From Osedax fenrisi (Eukaryota; Annelida; Polychaeta; Sabellida; Siboglinidae), in contig OZ025239.1 of NCBI GenBank assembly GCA_964019155.1, forward strand, positions 94,087,705-94,151,704: a stretch of DNA of 64,000 bases, read 5' to 3'. The notes under the pieces were generated by a model. It worked only from the letters and a program-made list of their open reading frames with translations. It searched no databases and was not told the origin of the DNA. The position numbers and the translations under genes were made by a program. Below, one piece after another: positions 1 to 10,513 of this stretch (position 1 is its first letter; every line of letters starts with the position of its first letter).

Positions 1-1542
1 ATGGAATTGGGTCTAGTTTACATGTAGATTTAACTGTTAATAAAATATTATTGATATTGATAATGGTTTGTAATGAAAAAGTTGAAAGTGAGTAGGTTTA
101 TATTGGGCTTGGTATTGGTGGGATGTAGGGTCGAGGGAGAGTATATATAATTGATGGTAACAGCAATGGGGAAGGGAATGGAGCATCGAATTAGGGGGAA
201 GCAGTGTAAGTGGTAGTTGATGGATGTCTGCATGTAGATAATGTGAATACCAAGGGAAAGAGTGGAGTTGATGTGTAGGGCAAAGTTACGGAGATCATGT
301 GTCCGGGACATGTTTAGAATAGTGGAGGGTAGTCATGTTTAGTATAGTGGGGTAATTCAGGAGGGTGGAGGAACGTAGGCCATACGTCGTAGCCTATGAC
401 TCATAGGGGTAAGTGGAGAAAGATTGTTTCGGTTGTGGTGGGGTTAATTTTAAGGGAGTTGGAAGTAAGCCATTGATGTATTGGAGTTGATGCAATAGGA
501 GAGTCGGTTGGGGGCATGAGTGTGGTAATCAGTGCAGTTGAGGTAAAGTTGAATGTAATCGGCGTAGGTATGAAAATAAATGTCTGGGTAGTCGGTGAAG
601 ATTTGGAACGGTGAAGATGGGGAGGAGGTAAATGTTAAAAAGGAGAGTACCAAGAACAGAACCCTGGGAACACCATGTGTGGTAGAGCGGGGGGATGAGT
701 ATGAGTTGATCATAACAGTGAAAGAACGATTGAAAATGTAAGAGGTGAACTAATTGAGAGCGATGCTAGTAATGTATATGGTGGAAGGTCGGTGGATGAG
801 GATGTTGTGGTCAAGGGTGTCAAAGGTGGAAGACATGTCAAGGAGGACGAGTATGGAACCACGGTTATTGTTTAGACCAGATAGTATGTCAGATGTAATA
901 ATGTCAGAGTGTTAGCGCGGATTCGGTGGATTTGTGGGGAAGGTATGCACTCTGAAAGATGTTGGGTATGTTCTTGGTTGTAATGTATGTGATAATTTGG
1001 GAGGAGATTACGCATTCGAGGATCTTAGAGTGGATTGAGAGATTAGAGACGGGTCGGTAGTTTAAGGGAGACCGAGAAATAAGGTGAGACTGATGAAAGT
1101 GAACCGCAAATGATTTGATGAAGGGGAGTTGCAACAGTTTTAATTATCTGCTTTAGTATTGGGGGGAAGAGGGTCGGAAGAGGAATGATGTTGAGGATGT
1201 AGATTTGAGAAGGGAGCTGATTTGATCAATTGGGGGAGATTCAAATTTGTCAAGGGAGACAGGAAAGGTAATGGGGGTGGTGGGAATGACATGGGTGGCC
1301 CAGGGTGGGAAGGGTGTAAAGTGTGGTGGAAAGTTTGTAATTGAAATATTTGTCGAAGAGAAGTGGTAGTTCTTCAGGGGTGATAGTGGGGAGAAGGAAT
1401 AAAGTGAACGACCAAGCAGTTGGGCAGAAAGTCTGTGTATGGACTTACTTTCGTTAGCGAGTTTGTCAAATTTGTGGGTGATGTGAGAGGCTTTGGCGGT
1501 AGAAATAGATTTTCGGTGGAGATTTTTTAAGTTATTGTAATA

Positions 1543-1579
1543 GGCAAGACCTCCTATAACCTCAAGGTTATAGGAGGTC
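1543..1579. repeat. 37-nt hairpin insertion with 8-bp direct repeats in LINE
   Basis: A perfect inverted repeat (18-nt arms at 1545-1562 and 1565-1582, loop CA) interrupts the LINE. TTGTAATA occurs immediately before it (1535-1542) and again at its end (1580-1587), so the hairpin looks like an insertion with an 8-bp target duplication. A template-switch event during repair is the alternative. Confidence 0.6.
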
Positions 1580-1808
1580 TTGTAATAAGCAAGTGAAGTA
1601 GGGAAGGATGTTTGAGATAGGATTATTCGGCTTTGCGAAGGATTTTATTTTGTTTAAGTAGGGATATAGTATACCAGGATGAGTCAGAGTGTGTGATAGA
1701 GGTTTTAGTGAATAAGGGGGCGTATTTGTCGAGGGTGGAGGAGAGAGATATATGTATTCAAAGATCGTCCGAAGGATACTTTGTAGTATCTTTGATGTAG
1801 TTCAGCAG

Positions 1809-1846
1809 CACAGACTTTGATGGGGGAATGTCCCTCAAAGTCTGTG
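1809..1846. repeat. 38-nt hairpin insertion with 8-bp direct repeats in LINE
   Basis: Arms CACAGACTTTGA (1809-1820) and TCAAAGTCTGTG (1835-1846) flank a 14-nt centre. TTCAGCAG lies directly before (1801-1808) and after (1847-1854). Its size and 8-bp duplication match the hairpin at 1543-1579, although the arm sequences differ. Confidence 0.6.
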
Positions 1847-3278
1847 TTCAGCAGACATTGAGGTTGGAATGGAAGACAGATCGGAGATAAAAGCAGGAAT
1901 GGGGAGGTTGTGGAGTTTGCGTTAGATTGTGGTAGTGAGGGGTCTGGTATGTTTGGGGTGACTAAGGGTAAGGCATATGAGGAAGTGGTCCGATGGAATG
2001 GTCAGTGACAATTGTATTAGTTTTAGGGGAAATTATTAGGTATAAAGTATTACTATGGACATGTGTGGGGGAGATGTCATGACATGCATGTTGCACAATG
2101 TTGAATGAGGTGAGCAATTTATTTAAGGACTGGATCATATATGGGTTGGGAATGTTGAAATCACCTAGCATGCTTGTGTTAGAGGTGATAATGGGTAGAA
2201 ATAGGCTAAATTCATCAAGGAATGAATTTATGGTGGGAGAGGTATACCTCCTATATGACGGTAGAAAAGGGAAATGTTGAAGGTACGAGAGAAAGGTGAG
2301 CTGATAGCGCAGCTGAGGGATTCAGAGTGGGAGAACGAGTGATAGGAAATATTGGAGATAATTAGAGAAGATTTGTAAAATAGTCCGATGCCGCCACCGT
2401 GATGGGGAGAGTCACGAGGGTTGTGATCGAAACAGTAAGGGGAGTGCTAAGAGCAGCAATGTGAGGAGAATCCAGAGGAGATAGCCAGGTTTTAGTAATG
2501 AAGAGGATGTCGAGGTCATGGTCAGTCATGTGGGAAATTACAGAAGGGATTTTATTGCTAAAAGAGCGTGCGACGCAGTGCGTTGATAAGAGCAGCGTTG
2601 AGGGAAGTAAGGTGTGTGGGGGTAGTTACTTGTAGGGATGGGAGGGGGAAGATTATGAGTGATTGGAGGTGAGTGAAAGGGGGGCGAGGGATGTGTTGGG
2701 TGTGAGGTAATTAAGGGGAGATGTATTAGTAGGGGGTTTAAGGTATCACAATATCGGGTGGGACACATGAAATTAAGGCGATGTGAAAATTGTTGGTACC
2801 GCGGACCACGTAATTGAAGTGGGGATGGGGTGTGAGGAGTTCATATGATTGATGGTGGAGATGCAGTCTTTATGAGCTAGAAGTTGGAAATTGTTGAGGG
2901 GTTCACAGAACCTGACTTGAAAAGGTGAATATATTAAGAGGTGGATACTATCCATTGGATAGAGCGGATAACAATGTTTTTGAGATGATGATCAAGATAG
3001 ATGATGGATAGGGGTTTGGTAGGTTGGAGGAGGAGGATTTGGGTGATTATGGGATGTGGTGATCACTCTCGAGAGTGTATATGTGGCTGGGAGTGGATAT
3101 TAATGGAGGCAAATAGCTATTTCAGGTAGGCTGTGTCATTACCTGTTTCATTGGCTCCAATGATTGTGTGGGAGATAGTTGGAAATTTACCGACAAGAAA
3201 GTTAATAAGTGGAGTGTTGGGGGGGGGGTTATTGATTCTTATCCATGAAATTTATCAGATTTGGGGGAGTAGGGGAGG

Positions 3279-3622
3279 TAACAGTAAGAGCAGCATGATA
3301 GCAGCATAACAGCATATATTATAGCTTCACATGTTTACATTGAGCTATTATGCTGCCATTATGCTGCTATTAAATGTCTATTATGCTGCTATTAATTTGT
3401 CATGCTATTATTCTGCTATTATGCTGACATTATGCTAAATGCAGCATAATATTAGCATTATGGTAGCATAATAGCAGCATAATATCAGCATAATAGCATG
3501 ATAAATCAATAGCCATTTAATAGACATTTAATAACAGCATAATGGCAGCATAATAGCACAATGTAAACATTTGAGACTATAACATATGCTGTTATGCTGC
3601 TATTTGGCTGATCTTACTGTTA
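3279..3622. mobile_element. Foldback element (long imperfect palindrome) nested in LINE
   Basis: The 344-bp stretch reads almost the same on both strands. It starts TAACAGTAAGA and ends TCTTACTGTTA, and is filled with AGCATAATAGC-type units in opposite orientations. The G-rich LINE sequence resumes on both sides, so it is an insertion. If the outer TA is the target duplication, the termini ACAGTAAG fit a Tc1/mariner-like non-autonomous element; this class call is inference. No coding capacity. Confidence 0.65.
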
Positions 3623-4080
3623 GCTGGGTAGGCGAGTGAGGATAGTAGGGATGATAGGAACAGTGGGTGAGTTGGGGGGGGGGTGACTGAGGTATGGTTT
3701 GGGATAATGGAATGGGTGGTGGAGTGTTTGGTGTAGGTGTAGAATAAGTGGGTTGTGGAGATAGGTGGGGTACATGTGCAAGGGAATTATTTTTTATATA
3801 TGGGAGGGGAGCTCGTTGGAGAGGTTTTGGAGAAGCTATTGGAGAGTATCTTACGTTGGTGCAAATCCAGTAGAAACTAGATTTTTGGAGGGCAATCATT
3901 TTGTTAAGGGTAGATTTGGTGATTTGGAACAGGATTGGCAAAGCTACTTACGGCAATGGTCGAATTATGTGAGTGACGTGGCGAGTGTATTACAAGAGTA
4001 GCAAGTGAATTCATTGTGAGTAGAGTCATTCATAATTGGGGGTAGAAGTAGTTTAGTGGGAGTAAGTGGAAGTAATTATG

Positions 4081-4248
4081 TATTTTATAATTAAATTATA
4101 CAATTTTTGAAAAAAAACTAAGATAGCGTCAGGAAGCGTAAACAATTATTAATTGTTAAAGTAAATAACAGGAAATGAGGATGATGTGGAGAGGTGGTGA
4201 AATGTGGGTAATACATATTTAACTTTGCTTGATTATGGGTGAAGTTAA

Positions 4249-4311
<63 letters not shown>

Positions 4312-4762
4312 TGTGTGTGTGTGTGTTTGCGTGTAGACAAATCAGTGATAATGAACATTATATAAACTTAAGTTTGTAATTACATTGGAATAATTAGTTA
4401 ATAGTAACACAATATTTTAAATATATGGTAATATTATTGTGGAAATATTGTAATTATCATTATGGATATGAAATAATATTATTAAGGTTTAATAGAATAT
4501 TTTTCAAAGCCCTTTATAAAATAATCTATCTAGATTCATTTATTAATAAACTTCTGTATATAACCTGGGATTAATAGTCTATTATCTATGTATTTATGCT
4601 GTAACCAATCGATTAATTTGTAAATATTTCCGTGTCAATTTTTCATGAATTTTGATTTTAATCGATATATTGTTATTGAGTTTCTTATATATAATATAAA
4701 GAGTATCATTTAATATTTATTTAGAACTATTATTTTAATATAGTTTTATAATTTATTTGAAT
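4081..4762. other. AT-rich upstream region of the AP3B gene
   Basis: This stretch separates the LINE from the AP3B start codon. It contains a (TA)n array at about 4253-4308 followed by a short (GT)n run, and otherwise low-complexity AT sequence. The AP3B promoter and 5' UTR should lie here, but no core promoter element can be singled out. Confidence 0.5.
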
Positions 4763-4884
4763 ATGTCTTTAGCAAATGGATTCCAGGGTTATGCAAATGA
4801 GACTTCAAATGTATCAGCTGGTAGTTCAGATGCCGAACCCAGCGATCCTGCAAGTAACAGTTTCTTCTCAAATGATTATAAAAA
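4763..4884 (+). CDS. AP3B1: AP3B exon 1 (N-terminus, start codon)
   Basis: This exon encodes MSLANGFQGY... ending ...SNDYKK with two bases of the last Lys codon; the first base of exon 2 completes it. The acidic/Ser-rich leader followed by a Ser-Asp-x-Lys-Lys junction matches the position of SSDLKK in human AP3B1. The donor is GTGAAC. It is followed by a 3.6-kb intron, and no upstream in-frame ATG was seen. Confidence 0.85.
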
Positions 4885-7800
4885 GTGAACAATTATATAA
4901 TATGATATGTATTACAATTTTTATATTATATAATAATTTTATATTTATTAAAAAACAATATCTGAATACTATAATAGTAACTATGTTTATAAGGAGTAAG
5001 TTAATTTCCAGATTTATTCAGAATGATTTAATCATTTAATCATTGATTACAGCTAACTAAAGGAAATAATTCATATAGTTCAACTATAGGAGGCGCTATG
5101 CGATGTAAACTTATAAAATTATTATATTACTAAAAGCCTATTTTAATTTATTTCACTTAATTTATATAAACTCATAATAATTCAAAAATATTATATTTTT
5201 AATATAATTTATATTAAAAATATAATATTTTTGAATTATTATGAGTTTATATTATAAACACTACATTTTATACATTATTTGTATCATGATTTTATGCAAT
5301 GTATATGTCATATATTATACGAATCAGGGTCAAAACTAACGCGTGATAGTTAATAAGTAAACAACGCTAGGCGGGAGATGGGAGTCGCAGCGTATACACA
5401 GAAATGAATATATATCCAATAAAGGACTTATCATTATCATAATGATTATGATAATCATAAGTTATGTACTTTCTATAATATGTACATTTGATGACCTAAT
5501 TCAAATTCTAATTTTTGATCAACTTAAATTCAAATCAATGATCAATTCCCGCCTCATACGTTTGTTTTTTTAATTGTTGCGCGTTAGTTTTGACCCGTCA
5601 CCTATTATACGACTAATATAATATGCTAATCATGCAGATTTTAATACATAATTAATTACTATATATTCCGATATTATTAGTGGTTTTTATCAAATATGGC
5701 CCCGTTTATTTTGATTACGATTTAATTGATATAAATTAAAATACATGATAAACTAATAGTAAGAATGAAAAAATAATATATATTATATATAAATTAGTTG
5801 TTATAATTTTAAATTATATAGCTATACATATAAAATATTTTAATATTGAAATCGTAATCAAAACAAATGAAGGCCATATTCGATATTACCCTTATTAGTA
5901 CCCTCTATAATTGACCTATACAATGCTGCATTGTTTACAAATATGTGTCTGTAGTTGAGATACAGCTTTAGAATATCAGACTAATCATTATTTTCTAATT
6001 ATTTCTAAATGTCGGTTTGAAATATAATATTCATATCTCATAATAAATGTATTAGTTATAAAATTCCCTATCTACACACATAATTAATATTTAACCGTCC
6101 TGCAGCAGAATTATCGAAATCATTGAAATAGGTTTAGGATTGATGCGATTTTCATACAACAATGTTTTCATTGTTCTATTAAATTATATGCAATATAAGT
6201 TAGCTTTTAATCACCACATATATATGTATAGAATTTAAAACCAAACTATCCTAGTTATTTGTTATATATTAGTATAAAGCTAGAGAGAAATAGAGTGGTA
6301 ATACTATATGCCTGGCAGCGTAAGCCAATGCGGAAAACGGAAATAAAAAATAAGCCATCTTGCGGTGACCAAATATTAAAATATAATATTCATTTGATCA
6401 TAACTTTTTTATTATTAATTATATCAAAAAATAAAATATGAAACTTATATTACTTTTTTATCCTCTTTCCAATGGTATTAATAATTTTATTCTAGCTACA
6501 AAATAAAAAATCAAATAGGTCAAATAGGTCAAATAGGTCAAATAGGTCAAATCCGCCATTTTAGACCTTTAGACCATACTAGATTGACGCTTTCCGCATG
6601 TCAGATACCTTGTTTACTACTCTATTTCTCTCTAGCTCTATGTATATTAGTAATGAACACTTAGTTTTCATCATATAAATAATAATTTAAACACATTTTT
6701 TTTAGGTTTTAAATGTACAGTTTAATACGAATTTACATTATAAACAACACATGTATACGAAAATTCAACCTATATAGGTGGCGCTGTTCATATTTTGTGT
6801 ACAAAATCGAATTACATGATTTCGTGTAAAAGGGGTTTCACACCAACTCGAATGCAATTATTAACTCTAATTATTAGAGGTTAAAGTTTAACTATATTAT
6901 TTAAATATCCATAAAAGGAGTTTTACACCTAATTATTAGAGTTAATAATTGCGTTCAAGTTGGCGTGAAACCACTTTTACAGATAAGCATTTATTTTATT
7001 TTAAATATTGGATTTAAATATTAGAGTTAAACTTTAACCTCTAATTATTAGAGTTAATAATTGTGTTCGAGTTGGTGTGAAACCCCTTTAAGTGATATAT
7101 TTCCTTAGAAAAATCGTTGGTAATAAACTCTGCACAGTATTCTAGTTACTTTATTATATTACTAAGTACATGCAAGGACAGGACATTTAATCGCTATTAT
7201 GTACTTTTTGTACTCCAAGCTAGCTACTTTTCAGTTGTATATTAAATGATTTAAATCAAAGATTGTTATTTATCTGTCAAATAAAAATGCATTAATATTT
7301 GTAAATTATATTTCTATATAATTATTTTAAATAAAAATACGAATTTATTTATAAATTTTGTCAGAATTGAAGAGTGTTTTTTTATATTATATATTTCGAC
7401 ATTCCAAATAATATAATGTGTATTATATTATGAATTTAATATAATCTTATTGAAATCATTGTTTTAAAACGAGTTTTTGCATTGATTTTTGTATCAAATT
7501 CACATTTTTACCCAAAAAAAAAATGTCATAAAATTAAATATCTATTAGCAGATGTTCTGTTATTAGTATATGTAATACAAATTTGACTATTAGTGTTTTA
7601 TATTGTATATCTACTTTATTTGCATTATAAAATAATAATATAATTTAAAAATAGTAATATATATATATATATATATATAATAATAGTACATTTTTATAAA
7701 ATAATAATATTGATATATAGAACTATAAGTGTAATATGATGTTATTGTATTTAAATATATATATATATATATATATAACATTACATAGATTAATGATTGT

Positions 7801-10151
7801 TTTCTATATTAAATAAATTGTTTACATTTTAATGTATGTGAGTTGTATATTAATATTAATAGTTTTTGTATTTCTTAGTAAGTAATTCATTAGCCTAATT
7901 CTATTATCAACTTCATTATTCTCTAGATTAGTAAATAATTAAATCGACTATAAATGAAAAATAATTGTAATCAATGTAGAATACTATCTATATTAAATAT
8001 ATGTTGCATATTTCTCACATACAACTAATATTGATATATCCCTGACATTAGTATATGTTTTCCAATTTCGTCGACATTATTTACCTGTAATAATATAATC
8101 TAATTATTCACTATTCTTCTTCTTCAAATATTGACATTTAATTCGAATAATCTCAATGATTATGCATCAGATTTCATTACCGCCTAAAGAATATCAATTA
8201 TTACAATCGTTCAGAAAAATATAAAGAACAAATAAAATTGGTTCATAGTATCATGAACTTCATACATAATATAACCTAAATGTTACCATGACGTTTAAAG
8301 TGTTTATTTCAATATTACAGTAAACTCCATTATTACAACATTATTAACATTACATTGCTTACACTGATATCGTAGTGATTGTATAACTGGTTGACTCTCT
8401 CTCCTTGGTTAGCAACGAGTACTATACGTATGTTTGTTACCCTCGCCTCCCCTTTACAGGCACCAGGACATACAGATGATGCTGGATAGCAACAGAGATA
8501 ATCAGAAACTAGAGGCTATGAAGCGTCTGATTTCGGTTTGATAACTTCTCTCCCTCTCACTCTCCCTCCCCCCTTCACTCCCCCCTCCCCCCCTTCACTC
8601 GCCCCTCCCCTCCTTCACTCACCCCTCCCCCCCTAGATGGTAGCACTAGGTAAAGATGCCAGCGACCTGTCCCCCCCTTCACTCCCCCCTCCCCTCCTTC
8701 ACTCACCCCTCCCCCCCTAGATGGTAGCACTAGGTAAAGATGCCAGCGACCTGTCCCCCGCTTCACTCCCTTCACTCCCCCCTCCACTCCCCTCTCTCCC
8801 CCCCTTCACTCGCCCCTCCCCTCCTTCACTCACCCCTCCCCCACTAGATGGTAGCGCTAGGTAAAGATGCCAGCGACCTGTCCCCCCCTTCACTCCACCC
8901 CCTTCACTCACCCCTCCCCCCCTAGATGGTAGCACTAGGTAAAGATGCCAGCGACCTGTCCCCCGCTTCACTCCCTTCACTCCCCCCTCCACTCCCCTCT
9001 CTCCCCCCCTTCACTCGCCCCTCCCCTCCTTCACTCACCCCTCCCCCACTAGATGGTAGCGCTAGGTAAAGATGCCAGCGACCTGTCCCCCCCTTCACTC
9101 CACCCCCTTCACTCCCCCCCTTCACTCCCCCCCTCCCCCCCTTAACTCGCCCCTCACTCCCTAGATGGTAGCGCTAGGTAAAGATGCCAGCGACCTGTTC
9201 CCCGCGGTCGTAAAGAACGTCGTATCTAAGAACATCGAAGTCAAGAAGTTAGTGTACGTCTACCTGTGCCGGTATGCCGAGGAGAAACAAGACCTAGCCC
9301 TACTCTCCATCAGTACATTCCAACGCTCCCTTAAGGTACTACATGTGTCTGTATGTTTACGTGTTTATCATACGTATTATCATCATATTTGTTTATTGAA
9401 TCGTGATAAATGTATATTCGTATACACTAGAAATGAGTGAATTAAATCTACACTCATATACAGGTGGGTAATTGTATATTACTTACTTTTACTTTAGTCC
9501 CGTGACTCGGAAATCGTAGGGGGAATCAATTCAGTCTTTTCTGTCTTAGCAACACACTGTATCCAGCCATCGCGATCGTGAACTTTGTGCAATAGTTGGT
9601 TCTCGTCCATTTTAGTCCAATCAGATAAATTGTTGAACCATTGACTCTTCAGACGACCCTGCTTTCGCGAACCTTTAACAATACCTTGCATTAGCGTTCT
9701 GCAATATTATATATTATAATACTTATAATATAATGCCACATATTTATTATACATTAATATGATATTTATAATATGATAGGGACTAAATTACTTGTACCCG
9801 CGCGGCTACAAAGCACCGCTAACCCCGCCCCCCTAGGATCCTAACCAGTTGATCCGAGCGAGTGCACTGCGTGTGCTGTCCTCTATCAGAGTGCCTATGA
9901 TCACACCGATCATGATGATGGCTATAAGGGAAGCCGTTACAGACATGTCTCCCTATGTGCGTAAGACTGCTGCACATGCTATACCTAAACTATACAGGTT
10001 ACCTATAACCCGCCCTCTACCTCGCTACCACCTCTCATGCTATCACCTCTCAGCACTATACCTTTGTTTATCACTAATAGTTAACGTTACGAGTGTTACA
10101 ATAGGGCGACAACAATACTATAATCTTAGTTTGAACCCCTTTAGAAGTAAT

Positions 10152-10184
<33 letters not shown>

Positions 10185-10477
10185 CTATATATTCTATTGT
10201 ATATATTTATAGCGAATACTGGTTATCATTGTATGTAATGTTAAAATGAAAGAGTAAACCACACATATTACCTATTGCATATTACGGCGCCTCACATCAC
10301 CGCACCCTTATTACCCCACTCTTAACCCCACACTTACCCCACTCTTACCCCACACTTACCCCACACTTACCCCACTCTGTTACCCCTCATTTAACTCTAC
10401 AACAGTTTGGACCCAGATCAGCGAGACTGTCTAATAGAACAGATTCAGAAGCTACTGGCTGATACCACTACGGTAAG

Positions 10478-10513
<36 letters not shown>

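Larger units (their letters stand above)
1..4080 (-). mobile_element. Degenerate non-LTR retrotransposon (LINE, CR1/L2-like)
   Basis: On the minus strand, translated fragments in changing frames give a LINE polyprotein. An endonuclease (EEP) region at about 1960-2770 contains DHDLDILFITKTWL, a frameshifted GGGIGLFYKSSL stretch, and LGDFNIP. A reverse transcriptase region at about 1-1140 contains NYRPVSNLSIHSKILE, FQSAYLPHKSTESAL and a YADY box where active copies have YADD. These motifs are typical of the CR1/L2 (jockey superfamily) group. Frameshifts and the altered YADD box mean it is dead. The whole interval is G-rich on the plus strand, unlike its AT-rich surroundings, which suggests the element reaches about 4080. 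The part above 2960 is assigned only by this skew and by a C-rich minus-strand ORF at 3623-3941. The 3' end may run off the window at base 1. Confidence 0.8.
6060..7119 (+). mobile_element. MITE-X copy A, carrying two younger insertions
   Basis: Blocks at about 6098-6264, 6651-6829 and 7089-7119 align in order with the intact MITE-X at 56035-56488. Shared stretches include ACAACAATGTTTTCATTG, CAGTTTAATACGAATTTACA-like sequence, ATAGGTGGC and the terminal GTGATATATTTCCTT. The gaps are exactly the insertions at 6273-6642 and 7088-centred 6830-7088. The left terminus is eroded, so the start is approximate. Confidence 0.7.
4885..8459. other. AP3B intron 1, packed with nested MITEs
   Basis: No exon is seen inside. 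The intron holds a perfect palindrome (5164-5252), a TIR element with 10-bp duplication (5323-5602), a MITE-X copy with two nested insertions (about 6060-7119) and a MITE-Y copy (7173-7560). The rest is AT-rich with TA runs at about 7662-7678 and 7757-7777. Confidence 0.7.

Noticed and set aside
3765..4001. Plus-strand 78-codon ORF
   Set aside because: Antisense to the presumed LINE 5' part; no recognisable domain.
8575..9125. Gly/Glu-rich minus-strand ORFs
   Set aside because: Antisense of the C-rich decoy acceptor array.
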